64,000 bases of DNA from Takakia lepidozioides (lineage: Eukaryota; Streptophyta; Takakiopsida; Takakiales; Takakiaceae). The first letter of the stretch is position 1, and every line of letters begins with the position of its first letter. The notes beneath the pieces were generated by a model. The model had not been told where the DNA came from. It did not search any database and saw only the letters and a program-made list of their open reading frames with translations. The stretch is taken from assembly GCA_030704615.1 (NCBI GenBank), contig CM060731.1, positions 8,182,001-8,246,000 of the forward strand. The letters run 5' to 3'. Shown in pieces: positions 47,501 through 60,335 of this stretch. The translations under genes were made by a program, and so were the position numbers.

Positions 47501-50500
47501 GCAAGCTGAAAGAGCTTATGCTTATCGCTCAGAGGCCAGAGACCCCAACGGACAGAAATAAGGAAAAACAAGTGCTGAAAGAACCATACAATTTACTAGA
47601 AGAGACAGGTCAAGTAGTGTGAGTTGCGAAGATTAAATTCCTAAGTCTGTGGGACCAGTCTGAGGTCTGTCCGGACAACAGAGTAGAAAGTGGCGTCCAA
47701 GCAAGGACACATAGGGTCATGCCGCTTCAAAGCTCAGGGTGTATGGGATAACAACCAGTTGGCTTTGATGCAGACTCACTCTAGACTGACAAGATGACTT
47801 GGTTCATGTTGGACAAAGAGCCTGCACATGGCAGCTAATTTCTCAATTAGGTGTTGTTGAACTGAATAGATACGAAGTTCTGGGGAAATTATTTTTACTA
47901 GTGTTGTGGAAGATGTACTTCAATAATGGCACCTACTTTCACTACAAGAAAGCTACCTACCATTTGATGCTAATGTCCTCCTAATTCAGAGTGTGAGGAG
48001 GGTGTTTCCCTTCTCTGAAGCCTTGTGGTGAGTACAACAGGCACAGTGACGGTCAATCACTAGGGTAGAAGAACATCTATTTGAACGCATCATATTTGAA
48101 AGAAACGTAATAGTGTCCATGGGGGGCAGAGCAGAGAGAGATAGAGGGTGCATGGTTTCATCCTTTAAATGGTATTCTACATCATTGTGGCCATGTTCAA
48201 ACGATAGATTGTCTCCTCGTTCATCGTTCAAACTAATAATATAGATATTGATTATTAAAATTGGACCTGAGCTGGGCAACATTTGTTGCTGATTAATTTC
48301 GGTCTATTCTAAGGAGTTTGCATCGCCTTCACTGGCAGTTGTCACAATGAGTCTCCCCTCAAGCTGTCTGTGTCACCAACCCTATGTATTTGCATAATTT
48401 TTGAGTCGGTGTTACTGAATGTAACAATACTTCATTTGCTTGGCAGTTTTTCTACTTCGACTCAGTGGAGTCTCTTCCTGTGGAACCATTGCTGCCTGAA
48501 GATGTGCAACCTTTGAATTCGCGATATGACGCACAAATTGCAGTATTTGGACAACAGTTGCAGCAAAAGCTACAGGATGCCAAAGTATTTGTGGTGGGGG
48601 CAGGTGCACTGGGTTGTGAATTTCTGAAAAATCTAGCTCTCATGGGGGTTGCATGTGGACCAAAGGGAAAGCTCACTGTCACTGATGATGATGTGATTGA
48701 GAAAAGTAACCTAAGCCGGCAGTTTTTGTTCAGAGATTGGAACATAGGACAAGCCAAGTCGACTGTAGCTTCAGGAGCTGCATTAGCTATCAACTCTTCC
48801 TTGCAGGCAGTGGCATTGCAGAACCGTGTCAGTGCAGATACAGAAACTGTCTTTGACGACAACTTTTGGGAGAATTTGGATGTGATTGTCAATGCTCTTG
48901 ACAATGTGAATGCTCGGCTTTATGTGGACTCTCGGTGTGTCTACTTCCAAAAGCCACTGCTAGAATCTGGCACATTGGGTACCAAATGCAACACTCAGAT
49001 GGTCATTCCTAATGCTACAGAGAACTATGGGGCATCACGGGACCCACCGGAGAAGCAGGCTCCCATGTGCACTGTCCATTCGTTTCCTCACAATATTGAC
49101 CACTGTTTGACATGGGCACGCTCAGAGTTTGAAGGTGGGTTTTCCTAGTACTTTCCATAGTTTGGTATATCTACCATTGCAACAATGAGTTCTAGACCTC
49201 ATTAGGTGACCTACAGTCTCTTTATGTTTAGGCCTTTCGCTGGGTCACTAGCTTCTGAGCACAGCTAGTTATGCTTCATTGGCAGATGTCAGCAAACCTG
49301 CAGGACCTCCTTGGAAGCAGTTGTTTCTAACCAAACCAGGCCACACATTTAATCAATGACAAGATAGTGGGAGCTGCCAGTGAGTGCCATGTGTGCTATT
49401 ATCCAGCGATGGTCATTTTGCAACGGTTTGACCTCATTGTATATGTGGGTTTGTGCCCTTGTAGGGTTGCTAGAGAAGACCCCAGCAGAGGCAAATGCAT
49501 TTTTGTTAAAACCAGAGGAGTACAAAGCAGCAACAAAGTCTGCCGGTGATTCCCAAGCACGTGAATTGTTGGAGCGGGTTGTGGAGTGTCTGGTTAGGGA
49601 GCGTTGTGTCACCTTTGAGGATTGCATTTTGTGGGCAAGAACCAGGTATGGGTTTGTGTCTCTGTCTACCTGTTAAACCATGGTACCATAATTGCGTTGC
49701 TATTGAGTGCTTCTGAGATGAGGACCAGATTCTCCAGGCAAGAAGTTGGTGGATGAGTTCTCTTGTTTTCTATGTTAAGCATGCACTGGTTTTATTTCCA
49801 TGGTTTTTGGGGGAAATCTTCTGTAAGGGACTCTTAAGAGGCTCTTCTGCTACCTGCTTGGTTGAGTTACATTTTCACACTATTTGGGGTGTGGAAAGGG
49901 GAAGCCCAGAGCAAACTTCATAAACCCAAAATCTGGAACATAGCATATCATAGCATGCCATGATAGACACACAAATGACAGACCTCCTCATTAAGGAGAG
50001 AGGTAAGGCAACAGACACTCTACGCCCTCTCATACTTGCCTGTTGTGTTTGTTTGACAGATTTGAGGACTACTTTGCGAACCGTGTGAAACAACTTACCT
50101 TCACATTTCCCGAAAATGCCACCACCAGCACAGGCTCTCCTTTCTGGTCGGCTCCCAAGCGCTTTCCAAAACCTTTGCAGTTCACCACCTCAGACCCTGC
50201 CTATCTCTCTCTTGTAGCTGCAGGTGCTATCCTCAGGGCTGAAACCTATGGCATTCCTATACCTGACTGGGCTCTGGACGCAAAGAAATTGGGGGAGGCT
50301 ATTGACAAAGTCAAGCTACCTGAATTTTTGCCTAAGCAAGGAGTTAAGATTGTGACCGATGAGAAAGCTACAAGTATGACTACGATGAGTTTGGATGATG
50401 ATTCGCAGATAGAGTTCCTGATCAAGGAACTGGAAGAAGGGGTTAAACACTTACCGCCTGCATTTCACATGAATCCTATCCAGTTTGAGAAGGTTTGTCA

Positions 50501-52014
50501 CGATTCACTTCTGTTGTTAATGACGCTTGTGGTGCTTCTCTCTATCTCTGTGCACCTTGTCTTCAGCACTGTCAGCTGTTACTACGATTTGTTAGTATCT
50601 TATGTGATATTTTCCTGTCTCATGTTCTTGCCACGTAGGATTACTGATAGATGGTGCATATTGGAGGAACCATTACTAAATAGAGAACATCGATCTCTCT
50701 CTCTCTCTCTCTCTCGCTGAACCCTGGTGGGTGAACCCCACAGAAGGCTCCGGGAGGGTTAGTTTCCCGCAGGGTCAATGGCCGTAAGGCTATGGCAAGC
50801 CAACGTCTGCAGGAAACGCATTCTCTCTCTGTCACAGCAAACATGACCCTGTAACTGGGCTGTCAAGTTTGCATGTGGACACGTGCCTCTGTGAACACCT
50901 TAATGGCTGCTGCCGGAAAATAACTATACCTACACCTGAGTTGCGGGGAGAAGCTAAATCCTGGTGGCCAAAAGGCTCCTGGAGGCTTAGTTTCTCGCGG
51001 GGTTGATGGCTGTAACGGTTTGGCAAGCCAATGTTTGCAGGAGAAGTACATTCTGTTATGGCAAACGTCTCATTAGTACACTCTCTCCCTCTGTTCTGCC
51101 CTAACTGGGCACGGAGTCTATGGCCACAAGGGTATGGTAAACGTCTTATGAGTACATTCTGTCTCTGTCTAAAGTTGTTTGCTTGCCCCATAGGTACCTG
51201 TGGACCCCCATGGACATCATAAAGCTCTATGATGTTTCTCTTTCTCCATCCTAATACACCAACCAATCGTAGAATCTGCTTCTATCGTATAACCAAATTG
51301 GAAGTATGACAGGTAGGAGGATCTCTAGTCTGCCTCCTTGTGGCTGCTTTTTCTCTCTTTCACACGTGCACGGGTTATTGATCAGCTGACTCAATGGCTT
51401 GAGTTGGTGAACTTGCACAGGATGACGATACGAACTACCACATGGATTTCATAGCAGGTCTTGCCAATATGCGAGCACGTAACTACAGCATACCGGAGGT
51501 TGATAAACTGAAGGCTAAGTTTATTGCAGGCCGCATCATCCCTGCCATAGCCACCACCACCGCCATGGCAACAGGGCTGGTCTGCCTGGAGCTGTACAAG
51601 GTTTTGTTGGGCCATAAGGTGGAGCGATTCAGAAATACGTTTGCTAATTTGGCACTGCCACTATTCTCAATGGCTGAACCTGTACCCCCCAAGTCGTTCT
51701 CACATTTGAATCTCACCTGGTCAATATGGGACCGCTGGGTGATTGCTGGGGATTTGACACTGCGTGAGTTGTTAGCTTGGTTTGAGGAGAAGGGACTCAC
51801 AGCCTACAGTATTTCATGTGGCCAGTCTCTCTTGTACAACAACATTTTTCCCAGGCACCGGGAGCGCATGGACAGAAAGGTGGTTGAATTGGCCAAGGAA
51901 ATTTCGAAGTTGGAGATCCCCCCAAACCGCCGTCATTTTGACATTGTGGTTGCATGCGAGGATGAGGAAGGAAATGATCTTGATGTGCCTCTGGTCTCCA
52001 TATGCTTCCGCTAA
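44565..52014 (+). CDS. UBA1: Ubiquitin-activating enzyme E1
   Basis: Eight exons: 44565-44829, 45151-45368, 45959-46369, 46550-46933, 48447-49134, 49465-49645, 50060-50492, 51421-52014. All introns are GT-AG and all junctions keep frame; product 1057 residues, the usual plant E1 length. It adenylates ubiquitin with ATP, then holds it as a thioester and passes it to E2 enzymes. Landmarks: inactive adenylation half from [20 protein letters not shown]; active half with [19 protein letters not shown] (nucleotide-binding, about residue 477) and [18 protein letters not shown]; catalytic cysteine in [12 protein letters not shown] (about residue 634, codon 49068-49070); C-terminal ubiquitin-fold domain ending VPLVSICFR. 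The start MLPKKR fits plant E1s; an in-frame ATG at 44448 would add 39 residues. Intron 7 carries repeat copies. Some divergence occurs in the second half ([18 protein letters not shown]), but nothing is broken. Confidence 0.97.
50715..51180 (+). mobile_element. Three LINE-tail repeat copies in UBA1 intron 7
   Basis: Copies at about 50718-50835 and 50955-51060 share CTGGTGG, GAGGNTTAGTTTC and GGCAAGCCAA and are about 80% alike. A third at about 51090-51180 has TATGGCCACAAGGGTATGG and TCTTATGAGTACATTCTGTC. The third matches the LINE tail in the DIM1 intron. All are on plus and each ends in a TCTCTG-rich stretch. Confidence 0.65.
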
Positions 52015-54689
52015 ATTTGGGCATATTTGGTTAGAGGGTGATGACTAGCTAGAAATTTTCTTTCAGTTGTGCCAGGTGACCAAACATTTGGGTATCATTT
52101 ACTCAATTTAAGTGCCCAGCTTTGTTTATGTCTAGTAGGGCTGATAGGGGTAATGGGGACACACACAGACGTTGAAATGAGAGAGGGGGCAGCATGCATG
52201 CCTTAGCCTTGCCACTTTCTGGCTGGAGCAGCTTGTTGGAAATGGAGGGAAAACTTATGGGAGGAAGAGGTATCATTGCCAGCAATAAGGCTTGCTTCAA
52301 TTGTGGGACCTACATATATATAGGGACAAAGAGTTATAACAGAAGAGGCAGTAAGTCATGTGGGATGACTGTCTTCTACTGATGTCTTGAGATTAGCATG
52401 ATTGGAATGCTAATACCGTATATGGAACTATTTTTTGCCGGTTCGTTGGAGGGAAGTTTGTATTGTGGTAGGTTGACTGGTTTGCCACAAGTGCTAGCTT
52501 GTGGTAAAAGACATAGAGGTGACTGTATGGTTCTAAAGACAGAAGTGCCTGAATGGTTCTTACTCAATACCATAACAGAATTACTCAGTAACAGAAGTAC
52601 TGTTATGGAGGATCCGTGCAGTCCTTCAAGACATAAAGTGGGTATAGACCCTATCCTACATGATGTACAGCGCAGCCTATGGCTTACTTCTCCGAAGCAG
52701 GCATTCTCGGTCAAGTCTGCAACTGCACAGTTAAAATGTTAGAGCACGGCGTCCATTGCAATTTAGGCACATTCAGCATTCTGGAGTCGCGTGGAGGCTT
52801 CCATCTAAGCTTCAAGTGCTGTCCATAGTGCTGGAAAATAGGAGTCAAGTGTATCAGCGTATCAGAAGTGAAGCCATGCCTATGTTCCATTTCCTACTTC
52901 CTTGAGACATAAGCATGCAAAAGGGATCTACATCTACGAGACTGAACTGCAGGGGCATCACAGCTGCAATCATGGCAAAACCCATGTCCCTGTTAAGCCA
53001 GTAAGCCTCCTCCACTTCATGCATCTGCCTTCACAGAGGCCATAGATGAGAGCGGCATAGTTTTAACACATTTAGCTCACCACCTTTCTTCATTTCTCAC
53101 TTAGAAGCATCCAACATCCCTGCTAGCCCAAGCGTTCATGAGGACTCAGCAAGCAATGGAAGCCAGCCTACTAGAACTTTTGAGAACTTTTGATAAAGTT
53201 TAAATCATTGCTTCTTCCATGTCAGTTCCTTAGAATGAAACACGTCCGGCAGCATAGCACCAGCAACATTGCTAAAAGATCAATGAACCAAGATTATTGT
53301 GGCCTCTCTCACCTCATCTACCAACTTGGAGGGGCTAAATGAGGGGACCACTGGTTTCATGGTCCGTGTCTAAAGTGGGCATAAGTGGTAAGTTAAAGTT
53401 CTTGCCCAAGTGTTTTCCAGGTTTATCCTGGCCGGGTCTTTCCAAACCTCGTTGAAAAACCTCTGGCAGCTCCTGGTGGCCACCAGGACGCCCATGAGCC
53501 CACGCGCTATTTCATAGCGAACCGCTTTTCTGAACCCTGCTTGCCTAGCAAACACCTCTTCTTCAACACCTGCACAGAAAACTGAGTTGGTCAGACACTT
53601 CGAAAACAATTTGCATGGTTTTGAGGTTTCTCTTAGGCTGCATGCATTCTGTTTATTCTTTCATGCGCAAGTGTAGTGCCCTGGTGTATAATATGTGAAG
53701 GCCACTCACCCTGCCAAATAGAGCACCTCTCTGGTTGGGTGTCAAGTGTCAACTTCCCAACCATTCTCAATATCCAAGTGGGAGATTGAGCTTTTTCTTT
53801 TCTCTCGCGACTTTGAGGTTCTCTTCCCATGTTCTTTATGTTGCTTGAGGCAGTGAGAGAGGAGAAGATCCAATAGCTGGGGCAGTTTGGAGCTAAGCAA
53901 ATGCCATGGTTATGGTACGAAACTCTTGGGCCCAGCCCAACCCTGTTGGTTGGCACATCAAAATCGCAGCCGGCGACTACTTCTTTTTTATTTTTAGTAG
54001 GAGACCAAGACCTCTTGGAAGCTCCTTGAATTGAATTCACACTCAAATACTTAATTGTCTTCCTGGGAAAAAAGATACACTGCAGGCAGTTTGCAGCCTG
54101 TCACCATGCAGTGCATGTTTTACTTTGGTGAACTAAAACACAAGGGAGCCCATGCTTGATCCCTGTCAATAGCGTGTTTGAGCATGAAATGAAATCATGA
54201 CCAAGAGTATGTGTGTTCCACGCCTCCAGCGTCCTCTTTGAAACTGCATTGGAGCAACATGGAAATGATACCTGGCAAATTGCGAAATTATTGTCAACCA
54301 TGTCGTTTAAAATATAACCCATCGGGCAGTTTGTCTTTGAAGTCAAGTCCTCCTAACTTGTCTTCTCTGATAGCAATCGGATGTTGAGGTGAGGAACAAG
54401 CAGACCGTTGCCTGCAGTCGTATAACAGACCCCTAGATGTTCGAACTTGGACGAATGGAATCGCACGCCTTCAACTGCTGCTCCCTGTAGGTACCCTAGT
54501 CATATAAACGCCTAAGCACTTTGGCTTCATGGATGTTGCAGACCCTTCCATTTGTGGGCCATACCAGTAACTGTGTCGACGTTTCGCCATTTCTGTAACA
54601 AATGGTCCTGATTTTACACTGTCTACGTACAATTTGGCTCTCATTGCCTCAAAAACACTCAAAAACAATCCTCGCGTTAATTTATGCAC
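52015..54689. other. No gene recognised
   Basis: 3' flank of UBA1 and about 2.6 kb without a convincing gene. A minus frame at 53370-53609 (79 codons, with ARQAGFRKAVRYEIARGLMG) looks protein-like but is unidentified. Confidence 0.45.
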
Positions 54690-55456
54690 CTACACCCGCA
54701 CTGCAACTGTGTGGGTTGTGCCTGTGCCGACCCTTTGCCTCTTTCTGGGCAATCCTTCTTCACATGGCCAGATCCTCCACATTCCCAACATGACACCTCC
54801 GCCTGTTAATGTTGGCTTGAGAATGAAGGAATAGACCTCTGCATTTGAGATCCTCTCTGCCCTTCCCTGGGCTTCATCTGAACCCCCTTGTTGCTTTGAG
54901 CACATTCAGGGGTTGGTTGTTGTTGGCTAGGAGCCCCACTTTGTTGTGTCTCCTTGCCAAATCCCACCATAACCACCCGCGCCTCCACCATATTGAGCTC
55001 TATCCGCTCTGCCAGCAAAAATACATTTGCTAAGATAGGTTGGGCCGCTTGTAGAAGAGTTGCATCCCACACCCTTCTCCTCAGGTCATTGTCCAATATC
55101 CCATACCAAAATTGGGCTGCTTGAACTTCCGTAACCTCTTGGGTTACATTTATCAAGCTCCTCATGCGAGTGTAAGCTTCCCTCAAATTCTCAATAGACT
55201 TGCGTTGGAACTTTTGCAAGCTCTGTAACTTTTCTGTCCTTATCCCCTGGTAGTTTCTCCTCAACTCCTCAAAGAACTCCACGACTGGGTTAAAGGTAGG
55301 CACGGGTGTTGGTGCAGCAGGGGCTTGGGTGGATGTCCCAACTCCTGTACCACTTGTCCCGCTGCTACTTGCAGAAGGTGCTGGTGTGGCTGTCAATGTA
55401 GCTGTTGCCCTTGTACCTCTAGTGCCTCTAGTGATTGGGACATAGTCAGATGTCAT
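54690..55456 (-). pseudogene. Detached Ty3/gypsy gag fragment
   Basis: Starts at ATG 55456 (MTSDYVPITRGTRGT), then a Thr/Ala/Pro-rich stretch and the gag capsid-like helical region (RRNYQGIRTEKLQSL, EAYTRMRSLINVTQEV, AERIELNMVEARV), ending after QSGAPSQQQPTPE with a basic region. Frames then shift into a CCHC remnant near 54750. Very close to the gag of the element at the right edge (62.6-64 kb), so it belongs to the same family. It supplies the gag start, which is beyond the window in the other copy. No LTR was found on either side. Confidence 0.85.
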
Positions 55457-56489
55457 TCAGCTTCACATGTTTGAATCATCTTCTGTAATAGAGTTTTTCA
55501 GCTTTGACAGGGTCAAAAATATATTAATGGTTGGGAATTTACCAGGATGGTGTAAGATTGGCTTCTCAACGTCACTCGTGCAAAGTTTGTGGTCCGTGCT
55601 AGCATGTTGTAAATACTCCATTCATCCCCTTGTGACCCAATGCTGATCCTAACCTCTTTCTTTGTTTTTTCTCCTCTCACTGTCAAGTGAAATCGCACTT
55701 TCTGATGCTTGACGCCTTATATAACTCCAGCATCATTTCGCACTCCATTTTTTGGTAATTATGGATAGTCATGAAGTCTAAAAGCTTGGAGCTAGAGAGC
55801 ACATCACAGTTCTTGTAACAACATTTTGGTACTTTGTTCAGGGATTTAACTTTGTCAATGCTGGTCAGCTGCCAGCAGCAAGGCGAGGACCCATACATGA
55901 TTTGCTCAAAGGCAGATATAGCTACAAAATTAGAGATAGAGTGTGGGTCCAAGAGGGCTGGATTTCAAGCACAAATTTTGGGCAGATCAATCCCTATGGA
56001 TCATATGCACTAATGTTGCAGATATAGCATCCAAATTATTATTGTGACCTTCACATCCTCAAAGCTATAATAACTCTGCACATGTCATACAATTAGTGGT
56101 ATAAAGAGAGGCTGCAAATTCACATTTGCAGTTGCCATTTCAAAGCAAATTGCCATGAGAATAAATAGTAAATAACACTCATAGGGTTAAAAATTTGACT
56201 GGTATGATGCCTCTGTAAGGGGTCATGATACTCGGGCATTTTTTATCATCATGTCTTGGAACCCAGCAAATGTAAACCCATTCACGTCACCAGAGAAAGT
56301 CATCGCGTCCGCTACCAGTTAATAAAGATGTTCCTTATAAACATAGCAGCCAAGCTTCTCAATGGCCAAGCCAAATCTCTGTTCCACAAATCAACACGAT
56401 GGTTGTCCTGAACATTTTGGAATGTATGTCTTGATGTATACTGCGGATGAGGATCGGATAAAGCCTTAACATAGAACAAAAAACCAGGG
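55457..56489. other. No gene recognised
   Basis: Sequence upstream of the gag fragment; an LTR or primer-binding site would be expected here if it were complete, but I see none. Frames are short and unidentified. Confidence 0.4.
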
Positions 56490-56960
56490 TGGCCTGGACC
56501 GTTGGCCCAAGTGTCCAGTGTCATCTAAGCCCAATTGCAATCTCCTATGCATCCAAGTGCGTCTCCTATGACGAGGCCCAAGTGCGACCTCTAGGGTAGA
56601 ATGTGCCATTGGCCCAAGTGTCCAATGTCATCTAAGCCCAAGTGCAAGATCTCCTATGTATTTATGTATCCCACTGCGTCTCCTATGTCGAGGCCCAAGT
56701 GTGACCTCAAGGATGGCCTATGCCGTTGGCCCATGTGTGAAAAATTGAAATCGCAAGACCCAATGCGTCTCCTATGTCGAGGCCCAAGTACTACAACCTC
56801 TATTATAGCCTATGACGTGGGCCCGTGTGTGAAGAATTGATATATAATAAGACCAAGTGCAATTTTCTATGTATTGAAGGGCATCTCCCATGTTCATCTC
56901 CTATGTCAAGGCCCATCTAAGCCCAAGCGCAATCTTCTATGTATCCAAGTGCATCTCCTA
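56490..56960 (+). repeat. Degenerate minisatellite
   Basis: Irregular tandem units of about 100 bp built from modules TCTCCTATGTCGAGGCCCAAGT, GCCTATGCCGTTGGCCC and ATCTAAGCCCAAGTGCAA, at least four copies. Confidence 0.75.
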
Positions 56961-57008
56961 TGTACGCCGTCTGTTGGGCATGCTCTAACTCCTTCGTGTT
57001 AAACCCTA

Positions 57009-57044
57009 TTTTAACTAATTCTGGACTTTTGGCTTAAATCCGGA
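57009..57044 (+). repeat. Dispersed repeat, copy 2
   Basis: Partner of 681-720 (TTTTAACTAATTCTGGAC and GGCTTAAATCCGGA). Same orientation, 56 kb away. Confidence 0.6.
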
Positions 57045-57299
57045 CCAAACTTAATATATATTTGAATTAACATTAACATTCAAATGTTAATAATATCATG
57101 GACAGTAATGTGTGATTGAACTTTGTGAAATTACAAGTGATGTCATACTTGCTTCAAAATGTGACATATAAGATATCCATTTGACATTGAAGTGCTTGTG
57201 AAGTTGCAGTACTAAACAATGAACAATTCATTGAACGTCCACTGGAACGTCCACTGGGAAAGGGACAAACAAATATTGAAGACTCACACATGGTAGTAC

Positions 57300-57565
57300 A
57301 ATAACTTGGTTTGGAGTGTAAGTAGGGTAGTACACTAACCTGGTTTTTGGTATATGGTAAGAGTAATGGTTTAAGGTAGTAAGTGTCAGGCTTAAGCTTA
57401 GGGTAAGGATTAAGGCCAGGGTAAGGGTTTAGGGTTTGGATTTATGGTAGTACATAAAGGTTTTTGATATATGGTAAGAGTAATGGTTTAGGGTACTAAG
57501 GGTCCGGCTTAAGCCTATGGAAGGATTAAGGGAAGGGTAAAGCGAAGGCCCTAAGGGTTTAGGGG
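57300..57565 (+). repeat. Telomere-like degenerate tract
   Basis: Two units of about 110 bp (57343-57435 and 57458-57564) share ATATGGTAAGAGTAATGGTTTA and end in GGGTTTAGGG. Many TTTAGGG or TTAAGGG variants of the plant telomere repeat are interspersed, so this looks like an old interstitial telomeric tract that was itself duplicated. Confidence 0.6.
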
Positions 57566-57819
57566 TGATGATAAAGGTATAAATGGACAAACAAATATGG
57601 AAGACTCGCAGTCACTAGAACTTGGTGTGTATATTATGGTAAAAAATGAAAATAAAAATGGAGAAACAAATATTATGGAAGAGTCATTGAGACGGACAAG
57701 TATTTAAATTAACGACTCGTCGTTGGAATCTGGTCTTAAGATACATAGAAAGCACACTAGTATATAAACTTGGTAAGTGCATGTGAATCCAAAACAAACG
57801 AGAAAAGTAGCGCAAAAAG

Positions 57820-58770
57820 GAAGAAACGCCAAACATCTGGCCGATATCCCCCTCCACGTATAGTGGCGTACCTCAATGTGTCTCAGTGTTGGGCAATAGC
57901 AAGGTTCTAAAAGCCATAGGCATGACTCTCTTGAACAACTCTGCCCGTTGGGCACATGCTTGTGTCCACACATCCGGATCATCAAGGTTGAGGACTACTG
58001 CAGTCTCCTTGCGAATAGATGCAGGCAAATCTGGCTCTCGGCCAAAGAGAAGGAAATAAGGCAAGAACGAGGCAAGTGATATTTGCTTGCTAAACCTGTA
58101 ACCCATGGCCAACCAAGGTAGCTGAAGGTCCCAATCTACCAAGTGTCCCTTCTGCAAGCCATACTTGCGCAAGCCTCGCTTGACTGTTTGCACAACCCTC
58201 TCGGCCAAGCCATCAGCCTCGGGATGATCCCGAGAAGTAGTGCGGTGATCTATCAAGGCTTGCTCACACAAAGCCTGAAACTCCCCCAATAACTCTCTCC
58301 CCTGGTCCGTGAATACCTCGGCTGGAGCACCAAATTGGCTAAGCACTCGATCTAAGAATGCATACGCAGCCCCCTCACTTGCTTTGTCAGGCAATGCCAC
58401 CAGTTCAATCCATTTAGAGAAATGTTCCACCATCACCAACACATACTTGTTATGGCAAATCGTTAGTGGCAATGGGCCTGCGAAGTCAAGACTCCAACGA
58501 TAGCCCAAACCCATAATGGGTAAATGATGCAATTGTGGAGTAGGTGCATTGAAAGAAACCCGCACTCTATCATACACCATGCACCTTGCCACTAACTGTT
58601 GCACATCCGTGTGCATGCCCCGCCACAAATACTGTCCTTGTAGCAAACTATGAGTACGCTGCACCCCAGAATGTCCCAACTCCTCATGGGCATGGCGTAC
58701 CAATCGCGCTTGTTGTGTTGGATGAGGCACAATCCTCACTCGTCTATCCTCCTATACTCGGAGTAGGTGA
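57820..58770 (-). pseudogene. Integrase of the gypsy element
   Basis: 289-codon intact frame at 57873-58739 plus a frameshifted end. The zinc-binding N-terminus has His-His (LVRHAHEELGHSG) and only one of two cysteines (ARCMVYDRVR, where Tyr replaces the second Cys). The catalytic triad is present: SLDFAGPL, VFTDQGREL, and Glu in HPEADGLAERVVQTVKRG. The C-terminal part ends with the typical DTLRYATIRGGGYRP read in a shifted frame. Integrase joins the cDNA to host DNA. An in-frame stop separates it from the upstream linker near 58752. Confidence 0.9.
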
Positions 58771-59165
58771 GTCCCCTCCCACTTGAACCTCTTGACTCAT
58801 TGTAGGATCCAATCTCTCTCCTTAGCAGTCACACTGGCTGCAGTCTCTCTAGTACGAAGGTAGGCCAACACTGCTGCATCTTCATGTACATCCTTAGCAC
58901 CACCAAGCTCCTCACTGATCTCTAGATCGTCATGCACACTATCTCTACTACCAATCCCATGGGATGGACCAGCTTGAGCTCCTATTGCTAGAATGGCAGA
59001 TGCGTGCCATCCTGGCACCATCTCCTCGTCCGTCTCACCATGCCAACGAGCTCCTGTATCATCAAGCTCACTTATGCATGGATTGCGACTCAATCCATCC
59101 GCATCCCGGTTGACTATTCAGGATCGATGCACCACCTGGAACTCGTACTCTTGAAGCATAAGTGC

Positions 59166-59552
59166 TCACCGTGCAAGCTTTCCTGTAAGTTTGTCTGACT
59201 CCATCAACCACTTCAATGGTTGGTGATCCGTGACAAGGGTGAAGAGATTGCCATAGAGGTAGCATCTAAAATGTGTCACTGCCCATACTGCGGCTAGACA
59301 CTCTCCTTCATAGGAACTATACTTCGCCTCAGCATCATTGTTCGAGCGGCTAGCATATGCCACTACAAACTCTCCTCCCTCATCATCCACTTGTGTGAGC
59401 ACTGCTCTAATCCCCAGCATACTTCAATCCGTATGTAGCTGGAAAGACCGCCCCCGAATAGGCCGCCTCAGAATAGGTGCAGAAGTCAATCGAGCCTTGA
59501 GTTCCTCAAAGGCTTCCTCCTGCTCTTCCTCCCACTGCCACTCTTGACCCAC
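59166..59552 (-). pseudogene. RNase H of the gypsy element
   Basis: Ty3-type RNase H with HTD (catalytic Asp, followed by a stop where Trp is usual), GIRAVLTQVDDEGGEFVVAY, SSYEGECLAAVWAV (Glu) and LVTDHQPLKWL (Asp). It degrades RNA in the RNA-DNA hybrid during reverse transcription. Stops at about 59551 and 59423 break the frame. The linker to integrase (LQEYEFQVVHR) follows. Confidence 0.85.
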
Positions 59553-60335
59553 CTAGGTCAACTTGGTAAGAGCCTTTGCAATGCTGCTAAATCCCTTGAC
59601 AAACCGTCGATAATAGTTTGCCAACCCCATGAAAGCACGAACTCTGCTAACATCAATGGGGCGTGGAATGCGTGCAATGGCCTCCACCTTTGTCTTTTGA
59701 ATACCCAATCCTCCAGGGTATATCATATGGCCCAGATACTCAATCTGGTTGTGGAAGAACTTACACTTCTCAGGGTGCAATTTCAACCCATGTGCTCTCA
59801 AGTGCTCAAACACCATCTAAAGGTGTCTCTCGTGCTCCTCAATCGTAGCACTAAAGATGATGATGTCATCAATGTAGCACTGGGCGAAGTCTAGCCCCGC
59901 AAGAATCCTATCCATGACCCTCTGAAACTTTGCAGGAGCATTCTTCAACCCAAACGGTAGGGACCGCCATTGGTACAAGCAATCCTTCTCATGTTGGTCA
60001 ATCCCCCAAAATGCCATCTTTTGCTTGTCAGCCTCTTTGATTGGCAACTGGTGGTAACCGGATCGCAAGTCTAATGTGCTACACACCTTTGCATGCCCAA
60101 TGGCATCAAAGATCTCCTCTGGAGTTGGCATGGCATATCTATCGGACTTACTCTGACGGTTCACAGGACGGTAGTCCCCACACATCCTCCTTTCTGTCCA
60201 ATTGCCATAGATATCCTTCTTAGCCGGCATCACCGTTGCCGAGGCATACTCCCCGCCTGACAACTCCACCAATCCAGCTTCAAACAACTCCATAGTCCGT
60301 GACTGGATCAAAGACCTTTCCATATCACTATACAT
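59553..60335 (-). pseudogene. Reverse transcriptase of the gypsy element
   Basis: Ty3-type RT: MPAKKDIYGNWTERRMCGDY, STLDLRSGYHQLPI, LPFGLKNAPAKFQRVMDRIL and the catalytic QCYIDDIIIFS, then CKFFHNQIEYLGHMI and YYRRFVKGFSSIAKALTKL. All active-site aspartates are present. A TAG stop (59818-59820) splits it after HERHL, where the family usually has Gln; another stop follows LTKLT. Confidence 0.93.

Noticed and set aside
53370-53609. 79-codon minus ORF with QAGFRKAVRYEIARG, possible RT motif
   Set aside because: Resemblance to the LINE QAGFRxxR motif is short and the surrounding residues do not match RT.
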